DNA of 64,000 nt, taken from the NCBI GenBank assembly GCA_964247055.1, contig OZ176055.1:434001-498000 (forward strand). The letters are read 5' to 3'. The notes under the pieces are model-generated. The model was not told the DNA's origin and made no database searches. It saw nothing but the letters and a program-made list of their open reading frames with translations. The DNA comes from Paragordius varius. Its lineage: Eukaryota > Nematomorpha. Below, one piece after another: positions 11,576 through 23,977 of this stretch. The position numbers and the translations under genes were made by a program. The stretch's first letter is position 1; every line of letters starts with the position of its first letter.

Positions 11576-11975
11576 CTAAAGAAAAATAAATAAAGGATAT
11601 ACATTTTACGAAAAAACCTTAAAATATTTTACAGTGAAGAGTTAGCCATATCATATTAGGGATTTGTTTTTTTAATGGAAAAAGTATATTTAAAAGCATG
11701 TAAGCAAGTAATGCATTTGCATGACAAAAATAAAAAGTAAAAATATAAATTCAATTTTTTTTTCAAACGACAACCACACTTTTAAACCTTGATTTATCCT
11801 ATAAAAAACATTTAATTACAATCGAATAACCTTGAGATTAAATTTAATGGCAGGGGAAATTACATGTGAAATGTTAAGTATATCGCTAAAACCTTTTTTG
11901 ACTCTACATATGTGATAAAAATTGCTTTGGATTTCAAGGCTTACCAATATAATTTGTTCTTTAATTAAACAAATT

Positions 11976-12258
11976 ACAGTAAAAATTGATATTATACGGA
12001 CAGTGTAAAAATATAAAGACGAATATTTTTTTTCAAAAAATCATACTTTTTTAAACCTTAATTTATCCTATAAAAATGATTTGATTGCAATCGTAAAATA
12101 CATAATAATTATGTTACCAATATGCATCTCTATTATGTACTTTGCAATATAATAAAATGAGTTATATTTAAAAATCAAGATTTAAGAAGTATTGTTGTCT
12201 TTTAAAAAATATATATATCTTTATATTTTAACATTTTGTCCGCATAATTCCTTTTTAC
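11976..12258. mobile_element. MITE family 1 copy
   Basis: ACAGTAAAAATTGATATTAT at the left and a worn inverted end (CCGCATAATTCCTTTTTACT) at the right. A partial copy of the same family lies just before it, at about 11722-11830. Confidence 0.6.
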
Positions 12259-12289
12259 TATAAAAAAAAATAAAATATATTACAAGAAC

Positions 12290-12540
12290 TTAATAAAGAT
12301 ATACGGTTTCGAAATCGATATTCACTTACAAGTTCGGTTAAAACAAGAGAATTCTTAAAAATGAAAGCATATATGAATGATACACGGTTTGATTGATAAA
12401 AGTTATAAACAAATTATAAAAGTTGAAAGACCAACTTGAAATGTTCAAAGACCAACTTCAAGTGTGCAAGGACAAACTTGAGATGCTTATAGTTAAATTA
12501 GTGTTTAAGGACACTCTTGAAGTTTATTTTCGAATAATAT
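12290..12540. mobile_element. Foldback family FB2, one arm
   Basis: Repeats with a 21-bp period (ACCAACTTGAAATGTTCAA) follow a core fragment that also appears in inverted orientation at 27.3-27.5 kb. The second arm is not evident here, so this is a partial copy inside the large inverted duplication. Confidence 0.5.
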
Positions 12541-13816
12541 TGGAATCTGACAAATATTTAATGATCTACTAGATTTTGTGTGTGGCCCACCAATTTTTTT
12601 AGTCGAAAATTCGGCCCGCTAATCCATTTGAGTTGGATATTTATTATAAAAACTGATGACTCGACGTTTTAAGCGATGTTTTAAAGATCCAAAAAAACAT
12701 TTTATAATGTAGTATATACACAGTTTAAAAACCCTGATAGAAAACATATTTTTATAAAACAGAAAAATGGATCGAGATTTTTATGGTGCTTTTGGTTTTG
12801 GTCGTTACGAGTTGTTTACAAAGATTACACTTTTGTTGTGATTCCTTCATATGAGATACGCAGAGTTAAGCGAATATTATACTAAATTTGTTTTTTTGTG
12901 AAAGGTTAATGCTTTATTCCATACAATATTGTTAAAATATATTATAAAATTATATGTAAAACGCAAAACTTTATTTACAAAATAACTAAATTTTGAGATG
13001 TGGCTTCATAATGGCTCAAATTTTTAGACCTCTCTAAAACGGTCTAGATTTTAAAATAAACGCTAAAAGGCCATGACTTTTTAATTTTAATATATGTTAT
13101 ATTATATAACATCAAAAAAATACTTTTAAAAAATGTCTGCTTTGTTTAAAAATTTAATTTTTTGCAAAATTTTGTTGAATAGTAAGTAATGGAAACGGTA
13201 TAATCATTGTATATTACCGTTTATCTGTATAATTTCGTTTTTACGGTACATGCCAGAGATAGTTTCAGCAAAATAATTTTTCAACTACTGTTTCATTACT
13301 GTCTGTATTAACTGACATAATAAAAATTTCGATATAAAGCAACGATGCTCAATATTTCTATCATCTCTGAATTTCGATTTAAACTTTCCCTTTTTTCTGA
13401 AACACCATTTTATTAACTAAAATTTACCAACGTATCCTTCAATCAAAATTAATTTTGATGTCAATAAAAATGTTCAGCATCCAATTATGTAGTAAAAGTT
13501 TAATTGCAATATATTATAGTGGTTTTTTACCATGCTCTGAAATACCATAAAACACGGATCATCAAAATTTTAAAACATAGTATGCCATTTTTCAAATATA
13601 ATTTTTTGAGGTCATCAACCATATGATGACATTCTCTGATGGCAAATTCTCATTATTTTTGTATATTTTTAGTTAAACTTGCCCATTTGGCACTCATTTT
13701 AAAAAAATTATATTTGCTTTTTAATTATAGTATATGTTTCTATATGTATATGTAATATATTTCACCATTTATAGTAAGTACAATTTATTTTTCAATGTAG
13801 TCTACAGTTTATAGAT

Positions 13817-13960
13817 TTAACATTGAGACAAATCAACATAAATGCGGTGAGACATATGTTCCGTGGGGGCAGAATCGCCATTTTTATATTGTGCATAAAT
13901 CACAACTTCATATTCAGAATTTGGATCGAGGTTTGGAAAACTATATATTCTGGCTTTTAG
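13817..13960 (-). pseudogene. Orphan last exon of the FN3-like family (E3)
   Basis: The 144-nt exon 7 unit is present with its TAA and a TAG acceptor context, matching copies A, B and D in length, but no exon 6 adjoins it. It is the tandem counterpart of E1 at 10.2 kb. Confidence 0.55.
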
Positions 13961-14302
13961 CTAAAAAAAATGCATATTTTTTATACCGCTAAAACAAGCG
14001 AGTTATCAATTTTAATTAATTAAACTGTTATGCAACTTACACTATTTCCGTTTTTTACCATGATTCGAAATACTATAAAATACGGATCATCAAAATTTTA
14101 AAACATAGTATGCCATTTTTCAAAAAAACCTTTTTTGATGTTGTCAACCATATGATGACATTTTCTTATGGCGAACTCCTCAGCATTTCTGAAATTTTTA
14201 GTTAGACTTCCCTATGAGGAGCCCAAAAATTTAAGTATATTCGCATTACAACTTTCTAAAAGTATTGTTTAGCTTTTTTATTATAGCATATGTGTCTAAA
14301 TG

Positions 14303-14592
14303 TATTGAAATTATACGGATAAAACGTAAAATAAAGACAAATATTTTTTTCTAAAAAACAGTCACACTTTTTATATTTCGAATTCTCAAAATTATAATTG
14401 TTGACAATTACAAAGATATATATATACATGCATATAAATGTATAGGTAACACATTCAAATATATATTTTATAATGGTAATAAATTATTTTATATAGGAAA
14501 AATTTGGACATAAAAAAGTATGGTTGTCTTTTAGAAAAAAAAATTATCTCTATATTTTTACGTTTTATCCGTATAATTTAAGTTTTTACTGT
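14303..14592. mobile_element. MITE family 1 copy
   Basis: Counterpart of the copy at 10645-10947 in the tandem duplicate: same flanks, same short TA run inside, ends in TTTAAGTTTTTACTGT. Confidence 0.6.
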
Positions 14593-14652
14593 ATTAAACC
14601 ATGTATAAAAAGTACAATTTATTTTTCAATATAGTTTCTACAATTTATAGAT

Positions 14653-16940
14653 TTAACATTGACACAAATCAACATAAATGCGGTGAGACATATGTTCCAT
14701 GGAGACAGAATCTTTTTATATTGTGCATAAATGATAACTTCATATTCTGAACTTGGATCGAGGTTTCGAAAACGATATGTTCTGGCCTTAAGCTAAAAAA
14801 ATGCATATTTTGTTATAAAAATTGGTATACCACGGAAAACATAAGAAAGTTATCAGAGATTTTAAATGATCAAACTGCGCTATAACTTACACTAAGTGCC
14901 ATAGTTTGAGCCTTTTCTCCTTCCACATTGGGTCGACTTAAAACAATATTTAAATGTTCAATCCCGTAAGCTTTAACTGTGTGATCGGAAAGAGGGTTAT
15001 CAATATAAACAACGAGATCTTTCGTCCTGCCTTCATTAGTGAGAGTAGAGGTTGCTCGACTAATTTTAGTAAAAGACTTGGTATCTATTGTTTAAAAAAT
15101 GTAAATGATAAATTAAGAATGTCTAGCCGTAATTATCAAAATATTAGATCATAGATTCATACCATTCTGTTCAAGTTTATATTCATCTCCGTTGACGATA
15201 ACTAAAGAATAATAAATAAAGGATATAGAACAAACCTTAAAATATTTTACAGTGAAGAGTTAGCCATATCATATTAGGGATGTGTATTTTTTTTAATGGG
15301 AAAAGTATATTTAAAAGCATGAAAGCAAGTAATGCATTTGTTTTCAAAAGACAACCATACTTTTAAACCTTGATTTATCCTATAAAAACATTTAATTACA
15401 ATCGAATACATTATTAAATGTTCTAACAATTAACATTTCTATATTATACTTTGTAGTTTAAAAAAATGAGTTACATTTAAAAAATCAAGATTAAAAAAGT
15501 CTAGTTGTCTTTTAAAATATTTGACTTTATATTTTCACGTTTTGTTCGTATAAGTTCAATTTTTACTGTAATAAAACTCAAAAAAATAATATAATATATA
15601 AAAATAATATGAGAAGAATAACCTTCAAAACGTAAATAATCTGCGAATAAGTACCCACAACATATACTCTTGGTTTGGAATCAAATTTTGCAATTTAAAC
15701 GTTGTGTCCTATACAGTAAATAAATTGAGTAGCAATGATTAATATATCACACAGTAAAAATTGCGATTCCGCGGACAAAACGTACGATAATAAAGATAAT
15801 TTTTATTTTTAAAAGACCGCTTCCTTTTTGAATTTCAGTTTTTCTTATATAAATTATTTTAAATATAAAATTGCGTTTACCAATGTACATCGCCATTTTA
15901 GACTTTGCAATTCGAAGCAAACAGTTAAAAATAAGGAATCAAGTTTAAAAAACTACAGTGGTCTTTTGAAAAAAAAATACAGTAAAAATTGAAATATAGA
16001 CAAAACCTAAAAATATAAAGACAAATATTTTTTTCTAAAGTACAACCATTATTTTTAAATCTGGATTTATTGAAATAAATCTCATTGTTTGTAAATGCAT
16101 AGTATTAAATAGAGATGTATATTGATAACATCAATCACAATTTTACTTAAATAGTTTATATCGGAAAAATTAAAGTTAAAAAGGGTACTGCGGTCTTTTA
16201 TAAAAAAAATATATATATATATATATATGTCATTATGATTTTACGTTTATCGGGTATAATTTTACGTTTTTACTGGATATTATTTTTCCATGAGGAATAC
16301 GTGCAAAATATTAACTAATAATAGAAGATTATACCATATTTTCAACGACGTTTTGTCTTGCGGGACCATTCGCTTCAGACAAATGAGAGTTGCATTATAA
16401 TACGGCCAAAGTTTATAAGGATACATCATTGGATTTTTGTTCATTCGGTTAGGTTTATCGAAAGAAGCCATCACTGAATAAGAAGGATGAGAACCCAGGC
16501 GAAATCCTGACATACAAAGTCTCAGATTTTGTACACCCATATCTACTGCGTCAGTAGTTTTGCATTCTAAATTAATTACGCATTGGGTGAATAATCTTAA
16601 AATGATGGTAAATATTAGATATTAATTTTAATTTTTTTTCATAAAATTATCAAATTATCTAATAACCCCTGTCATAATGAGCAACACTTGGAGACAACAC
16701 ATATATTTCAATCCTCCAATTCAAGTTATGACCATTTCAAATATGTGAGAAATTAATATTAATTAAAGACCTAGTGTCGCGTTGGGTAACCACATCCAAA
16801 AAATAATAAAATTTTTTAGAAAATTATTTAGATATAGATATTAAATTCCATGGTTATAGATCCTCTGCGCATCATACATTCTGATATTGTGATAATTAAA
16901 GCTAGGATAGTAAAAATAACCCTTATTGCAATCATATTTG
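14653..16940 (-). pseudogene. FN3-like protein gene, copy C (pseudogene)
   Basis: Remnants of exons 1 (about 16850-16940), 3 (about 16330-16567), 4 (about 15620-15712), 5 (about 15160-15203), 6 (about 14890-15087) and 7 (14653 to about 14793) are in the right order on the minus strand. Exon 1 still encodes a signal peptide (MIAIRVIFTILALIITISEC) but has lost the GTAAG donor. Exon 2 is absent. Exon 3 has a one-base insertion after the codons for YYNAT. Exon 4 carries an internal deletion that removes the second half of its strand-rich segment. Exon 6 is open. Exon 7 has a 4-bp deletion. It is therefore not able to make the family protein. A foldback element lies about 95 bp upstream of the ATG, where the other copies have their TATA region. 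Confidence 0.7.
15751..16275. mobile_element. Two MITE family 1 copies abutting, in copy C intron
   Basis: One copy starts ACAGTAAAAATTGCGATTCC at 15751 and is cut off where a second begins ACAGTAAAAATTGAAATATA at 15979 and runs to about 16275. The second probably inserted into or replaced the right end of the first. Confidence 0.5.
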
Positions 16941-17033
16941 AATCAAATCGTGTGTGATATGCATTAATTTGAGCAAAAAAATGATATTATAACTTTTTAC
17001 AAAATTAGCGACTTATATATATATATATATATA

Positions 17034-17987
17034 AACCATTTCCCAGTCAAAAAACGTTTTCCCAGTCAATTAAAACGTTTTTCCAGTCAATTGAAACGTT
17101 TTCCCAGTCAATAAAAACGGTTTCAATTTCGATGATAAGTATCAAAATTAGTCTTAATTCTTAAGAGCCCTCGAATAGGATATTATTTTTTATACACATT
17201 TATTGAATGCATTTTTTTTTTATTATAGGCCAATACATAACCATTAATGACTTATTCTTTACAATTTATATTTTATTAACTGGATGAGCATTGTATTTTT
17301 GAAATATAATTAAAAAATATTTTAAAATCTTTTTATTTTATCGAGGGTCGACATTTATAATCGGGTGTAACCTATAAAATCTATAACTTAGGGAGAAATA
17401 ATAAATTAAAAAATATACCATATTCATCTCAAATCATTTAACACTTCAAATCGGGTTTTAAATATTTGGCACTCTACCCTAATATAATCTATTTATCTTT
17501 TACACAAATATCCTTTTCATTTTTCATCTGAAAAATATTTTTTGTTTAGATATTCTTTTCCGACAGTGTTTGATCTAAAACTTTACACATCCGAAATTAT
17601 ATATTCCGCACCATCGATAAAAGAAAAAATTATTGAATATTTTCTTAAAAATACTCAAATTCCATAAAATATAACCTTTAAATAATATATGATTTTGTAC
17701 TGTTATGTAATTGGAAAAATTTCATTCAATAATTGTTAATAATTAAATCTTAATATTACTCTGATAATGGTTAAAAGTTATTTTTATATCTTGTTTTGAT
17801 ATTTTTCATCAAAACTAAAACCGTTTCGATTGATCGAGAAAATGTTTCGATTGATTGAAAAACCTTTCGATTGACTAAATGTTTCGGTTACTTTGACAAC
17901 GTTTCAATTTACTGGGAAAACGTTTCGATTGATTGAAAAATGTTTCGATTGACTGGGAAAATGTTTCGATTGACTTGGAAATGGTAA
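17034..17987. mobile_element. Foldback element family FB3 upstream of copy C
   Basis: Left end AACCATTTCCCAGTC, right end GACTTGGAAATGGT. Behind each end stands an array with a period of about 21 bp (CGTTTTCCCAGTCAATTG on the left, its complement TTTCGATTGACTGGGAAAA on the right). The core of about 700 bp is AT-rich and non-coding. It sits in (TA)n. The same stretch in copies A and D lacks it, so the insertion postdates the duplication. Its ACCATTT terminus is shared with FB1 and FB2. Confidence 0.65.
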
Positions 17988-18410
17988 TACCGTAGTCCAT
18001 TAAATATTTGTTTAAATTGTAACCTTGAGTAATTTTAAATTTTTGAGGAAAGGGGTGGGACGTTTTTAATTGAGATTTTTAGGCTAAGCTATTTTAAAGG
18101 TATGTAAATATTGATTAAATACCTATTAAATTTTGTATCATTGAATTAACGAAAGTATATTAAGCTAGCTATCAGGCAAACCTTGGGAGAAAATTTAATT
18201 GACGGAAATGCAAAATGCTATAAAATAAATATGATACTATGCATCTGTCAATATTAATTAGCTGTTCCAACATGAAGTAGAAAATGTATTACTTGGGCTT
18301 TTGATTAAAAAGCTTTTGAAAATTACTTCATCAATAAAGTTTTTTAATCCGATATTTGTCTATAATTTCTTTAATAAATTAGCAAACTACCCTTAGTTTA
18401 ATATATATAT

Positions 18411-18684
18411 ATTTGAAACTTTATGGACAAAACGTAATACAAAGACATTTTTTAAAAGACAACCATACTTTTTATAACTTGATTGTTTTCAATAACACTC
18501 ATTGTTTTAAACAAAGTATAAATAGAAATGTATATTGGTAACACAATCAATTACAAATTTACGATTGTTATAAATGGATTTTAATAGGATAAATTGAGGT
18601 TTGAAAAAGTATCGTTGTCTTTTAAAAAAACATCTGTCTTTTTCTATGTTTAAGTTTTATCCGTTTTTTAATTTTTTACTCTAT
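18411..18684. mobile_element. MITE family 1, worn copy
   Basis: The inner part of the left terminus (ACTTTATGGACAAAACGTAA) and an inverted right terminus (GTTTTATCCG...TTTTTTACT) are recognisable around the usual core with AAAAGTATCGTTGTCTTTT. Confidence 0.45.
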
Positions 18685-18983
18685 ATTACGGTTTCAGAAC
18701 AGGTTGATTTTAATTTTAAGTCTTATGAATATATATATTAACACCTCTATTGGAACTATTTCCATATAGAAATATCGCATAATTATCGCAATGTAGTTTT
18801 TTTTGATAATTAGAACTAAGGGTTTTTTTATAAGAGTTTTTTTTATTCATAAAACTTATCATAAAAAACGAAACCATATATCTATATCAAATTGTGAATT
18901 TGATACATAGAGCCAGCTAACGTTTTTGGATTCGGCTAGATATTTTAGAAAGAAAAATCTAGAATAATATTTTATAAATTGGA

Positions 18984-19235
18984 TAAGGGGTGGCCAACAC
19001 AAATGACTTTGCGGGCTGCATTCGCAAAATATATGAGAATAAACAAATATTTTATTACATTTCAAACATAAAACTGTAAAAACTATTATCTTTTTTCGCT
19101 AATTTATTGCCGAAATTCGGAAAATTTATTGAGATTTGTTTAAGAAAATCATTTTTATTAGATTTTGTTAATTTTTTTCTTAATTTGTCGCGGGCTGCAA
19201 AAATATTTTGAAGCGCAGCGTGTTGAACACACCTG
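18984..19235. mobile_element. Short hAT-like MITE
   Basis: The left end contains GGGGTGGCCAACACAAATGA. The right end, read in reverse, is CAGGTGTGTTCAACACGC. Both are followed inside by the GCGGGCTGCA motif typical of this kind of hAT MITE. No clear target duplication is seen. Related pieces occur at 27.9, 39.6-39.9, 41.6 and 43.8-44.1 kb. Confidence 0.45.
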
Positions 19236-19674
19236 TACTATACCATGAAAATTAATTGTTTTTCATAATGAAATTGCTAAATATAGTTAAGTCATATTCT
19301 ATGGTATTTTGGATGTATAATAGAACGGTATATTAGTTTAGTTTATACATATTTTGTCAATATATAATCTGATGATAAAAATTCTATTTGCTTTTAAATA
19401 TAAGCATATGTTTTTCACAACTATTTTACTTAAATTAAAGGCCAAAGCTATTTCTTGTGTAAATAAAATAATTTGCAAACAACATCGAATTATGTTACGT
19501 GTTTTTACCTGCTACCATAAATATAGATAAATTTTAAAACAATGTTTGAGATCTTTTATATAATTTATCTTTATGTCGTAATCAGGCATAAATTAATGTT
19601 TAATATCGGTCTGCCTTTTATTATTTACTTTAAATAATAAACCCAATGAGTAAAATTGACACTTTCAAACACCA

Positions 19675-19904
19675 CAGTAAAATTGAAATTATACGGACAA
19701 AACGCAAAAATATAAAGACAAAATTTTCATTTTTTCCTATATAAACTATTTAATAAGATTGTTTGATTGTGCTTTACCAATATATATTTCTATTAAACAT
19801 ATTTCAGTTTACAACAATCAGTTATATTTGAAAAAGTATGGTTGTCTTTTAGAAAAAGATATTAATCTATATTTTTACATTTTGTCCGTATGATTTCATT
19901 CTGT
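19675..19904. mobile_element. MITE family 1 copy
   Basis: ACAGTAAAATTGAAATTATA at the left and the inverted TTTTGTCCGTATGATTTCAT at the right. Somewhat shorter than the other copies. Confidence 0.55.
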
Positions 19905-20154
19905 AATTATTGTTAAAAAAAAATTAATTAATGATATGCGTTTTTGCCCGATAAACAGCACAATTAGCATCAAAATAAAATATCTTTAAGCTGAAAATCA
20001 AAATCCTGTTACCCTTTTCCATCCTACAATAAATATGTTATATCAAACAGGTAAAAAAAATTAAAACGGTTTTGGATTCCGTTGTTTATTGGGTCGTTTT
20101 GTCCTTGATAATTGCACATCATTTTTTGCAATTGACTCATATATATTTTCAAAT

Positions 20155-22815
20155 AATAGATTAATGTTGTTGTTGCTAAGGTCGATTTTGACTAACTGCA
20201 ACATTGAAAATAGAGCTTTTCCATTCACTGCGATTACCGGATCTGGTGTTTAGTTCGGATAATGATTGATTGGTTTCTTTGAGGATGTTATCCATCCAAC
20301 GAGTTCGTCTTCTCTCTCTTTTACGAGCACCACTCACTTTTCCCAGTATAAGTGACTTTTCAAATGGGTTGGCTATCAAAATGTGCCCGAAAAAGGAGAG
20401 TTTTTGCCGTATTAAACTGCCTAGAAGTGACATTTTTGGGTTAATTTTATTTATAATAGTGGTGTTTGCAAATTTTGTTTGTCCATTTTATTTGGAGAAG
20501 TTTCCTCCAAACTCATAATTCGAAAGAATTTATTTGACGTTCATCATATTTTTTCAGTGTCTAGCTTTCCCCCCCCATACATGAATGTGGGAAAAACTGT
20601 AGCCTTGATTAATCTGATTTTGGTTTTTGTTAAATGTCATGCGACATCCAAATCTTGTTATATTTAGTGACTGCTTTAGCAATAGCAATTCTTCGCTTTA
20701 TTTCTGGCGTAGAGTTGTTCTCACTGTTAATAATGTTACCTAAGTACGTGTAATTGCTTACTGTTTCGATCTGGTTGCCGTTGAGAATTATTGGATTTGT
20801 TTGAGCCAGATTTATTTGCATGACTTTTGATTTTTTGAAATTCATATTTAATCCAAATTTATTGCATTCAGTTGTAAACACTTGTTAGGCTTGCGATAAT
20901 GTGTCTAATAAGACTGTATCATCCGCATAATGAACGGATGTAAGTAGGTTTCCACCTACATTAATGCCATAAGTTTCTGGGATGGATCTTATTATGCATT
21001 CGAGGTATGCGTTAAAATGAATTGGGGATAAAACGCATCCTTGGCGAAGGCCGACTTGTACCTTACATGAGTCAGTTATACCGTGAGGTGTAGATATTAC
21101 AGCCGTGGAATTTAAATAAATTGAGAATATGACGTTGATTAGATGTGTTGATACCCCAAGTTGTTTTAGAGCTTTTCGTAATTTATTATGCTGGATGGAA
21201 TCAAATGCTTTGGAAAAATCGACAAAGCACATGTGCAATTCTTTGTTAAATTCGATGTGTTTCTCTAGTATCCACCTCATATTGCATATCATATCTCGGC
21301 ATCCTCTACCTTTTCGAAAACCAGCCTGAATCGTGGATATCTCGGGGTCAAGAATGGTATTTAGTCGAAACTGTATTATTTTTAAGAAAACTTTGGACCC
21401 CTGGTTTATGAGCGCTATGGTGCGATAGTTGTCGCACAGTTGTGGGTTACCCTTTTTTAAAATAGGAATCATAATGGATGTGCACCAATTCTCAGGAATT
21501 TTGTCCATCTCAAATATGGTTTGAAATAATTTGTTAAATATATCGATTGGGATATATTTTATTATTGTAGGGATGTCTCTGTGCCCCTCTGATTTGCCGA
21601 TACCAGAGTGTTTTATCGCGAGTTCCGCTTCTTCTCTCATAATAGGTGGTTCTTTTTTTGAGTAAGTTCGTTAATAGTCTGGGGGTTATTTACGTTGTAT
21701 AGTTTACTTATGTGTTTGTGCCAGAGTTTTAGAATTTCGTCTTTTTCAGTGGCGATTGAGTTGTTGTCGTTTCTCATAGTTCCCTTGTAAAAAACTTTTT
21801 TGTGTGAAATAATATTTGCATGGGCAAAAAGGTTTCGGTTATTTTTGGCGTCTGTTTCTAATTTTACATAGTTGGTCATAGTACTTATTTTTGTTCTCTC
21901 TTGCACTCTTCTGAAATTCACTGTTTAGTTGTTTGTATTCATCCCATTTGCATTTGATTTTGGATTCTCTACGTTTTTCTGCGATCTCGAGACTTTTGGT
22001 TGACAATTTTATTTTTTGTTTAGTACGTTTGAGAGGCTGTATAAATTCGTCAGATGTGTCTCTGCAAATTGTGTGTATAGCGTTGAAAAAGGAGTTTATA
22101 TCCTGATAGTTTTCGGAATTAAGATCAAGACACCCGAAACGATTTGATAAAGGGGTGCTAAACTTGTCGTCGATTGTATCATAATCTAATCCTGTTCTCG
22201 TGGGTTTGGATATTTTGAGGAGTTGTAATTTAATGCAGAGTTTGGCGATCAATAGGTTGTGGTCGCTGTAGCAATCCGATCCCGGTAGGCATTTGACATT
22301 ATGAAATGAACTTTTATATTTTACCATACCTAATATGAAGTCAATTTGGTTACGGTATTTTTGACACGAGGAACGCCATATGTAGAGACCTCGTTTGGGC
22401 TGTTTAAAAAAGGTGTTTGCGACGAAGAAACGATGGTTAGCACAAAATTCAATCAATCTGTCTCCTCTCTCGTTTTTTATGCCCAAGCCCATGCCGCCCG
22501 TCATAGGAGGTGTTTTATCTCTTCCGATGATTGAATTGAAGTCGCCTAAGATAAATATGATATCCTTTTTTGAGATTTGGGAAATCGCCAAGTCGAGATC
22601 GCTGTAAAATTTTTCACAGTCGTCATCGCTGTAAGAGGAGGTAGAAGCGTAAATTTGAAAGATAGTAATGGGTTTAGGGGATGCTTGTATGCGGATCGCG
22701 ATTATACGTTCATTGATTGGATTAAAAATGTCCGATAAGTTAGCTAGCTTTTTGTTCATTATTATACCGACACCGTTGTATTTTAACGAGTCGTGGCCGG
22801 AATAATCCTGCTTAA
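20155..22815 (-). mobile_element. RTE-like LINE, 5'-truncated and inactive
   Basis: Endonuclease and reverse transcriptase are read on the minus strand. The APE-type endonuclease (22759..21839 and upstream to about 22815) shows the GDFN motif and, near its end, YSDHNLL; its N-terminal part is missing. The RT (21640..20885) shows FVDFSKAFDSI, GLRQGCVLSP and the catalytic YADD. It continues in frame after one stop codon (20885-20887) into 20881..20630, and the tail at 20433..20176 has a GKVSGARKRERRRTRWMDN motif like the C-terminus of RTE/BovB elements. Two frameshifts separate the endonuclease, linker and RT, so it cannot move by itself. The 3' end carries a short (AAC)n-like run, also RTE-like. 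Clade assignment is by motif memory only. Confidence 0.75.
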
Positions 22816-23097
22816 AAATTTGTTATGGGTCTCAAAATTTAGCTCAGAGTCTTAATATTTGGTAGTTTATAAAAAGTATAAAATTATATTACGCATATTG
22901 ATTGAAATACGCCAATTTCAAGTCTTCTAAAGAGTCCCCCCAAAAATAAAAAACGTTTTTGAATATATATTTGTTTAATTCCTTTGAAATATATTGTATA
23001 AAATGTCAAATTGTTATCCGTTTTGTGCGAAAAAACTGTGATTCGATGTTGGCTAATAACAGCTAAACTTATAAAAATTGGTATTTTCAGTGGCGTA

Positions 23098-23520
23098 ATA
23101 GGCGGATGAGGGGGGTTGATGCATCGGGCGCCATTGTTGAAAGGGCACCGGATTTTATAAAATATCAATTTTATTTCAAAAAAATAGGTATTTAAAAGTT
23201 ATTATTTTAGATAACGCATAAAAAATCGCCCATTTATGAGTGGTCATGACCTTCATTCATTTTGATGAATATTCTCCTTTAGTATAATCAATATTTAGAT
23301 GTAACCAACTGTTTCATATCCGTATTTATTATATCTATCCATTTTATCTCCAACTGCTTACCTTTGTTAATCTCAGCCTGCTCAAATCATTCATGGAACC
23401 AGTCCCGCTCATGGTTCGAAGATTATTTTTTTTTTAAAAAAAGCAAGGGGTTGCATAAAGAGAGGGGGGCGCCGTCACGATTCCCTTCACCGGGCGCAGA
23501 AATTTCAAGGTACCCCTCTG
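23098..23520. mobile_element. Short non-autonomous hAT element
   Basis: Left end CAGTGGCGTAATAGGCGGAT, right end AAGGTACCCCTCTG (reverse CAGAGGGGTA). The flanks GGTATTTT and GATATTTT match at 7 of 8 positions, an 8-bp hAT-type duplication. The subterminal parts are GC-rich compared with the window. Non-coding. Confidence 0.55.
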
Positions 23521-23888
23521 GATATTTTAACCGAATTTTTTAATATTCGTAATTGGAAAGTTGTTAGATATATATATATATATATTACCTTTACAGTTAT
23601 TTTTAGACGTCTCATCCTTAACTGCTAATTAATATTGACAAATACATATTGAAACTGGTTTAGACAAGATTGTCGTATTTACTTAACATTAAATTTATTT
23701 GCACTTCCGTGAATCGAATTTTCTCTCAACGCGTGCCTGTCAGCTTAATAATCTATCGTTGAATCAATATTTATTAACCTTTAAAATAGCTCTTAGCAAA
23801 AATTGTAATTAAAATGATTGACCTTTAAATTGAAATTGCTCTCAAGGTTACAATCTTAGGCAAATATTTAATGGAGCAGTTGGTAGGG

Positions 23889-23900
23889 TATATATATAAG
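23889..23900 (+). promoter_or_regulatory. TATA box of FN3-like copy D
   Basis: TATATATATAAG lies about 80 bp upstream of the ATG at 23978. Upstream sequence to about 23640 resembles, in opposite orientation, the region upstream of copies A and C. Confidence 0.5.
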
Positions 23901-23977
23901 TTGCTAATTTTGTTAAAAATTATAATATCATTCATTTTTGCCCAAGTTAACATATACGCACACGATTTGATTGAAAA

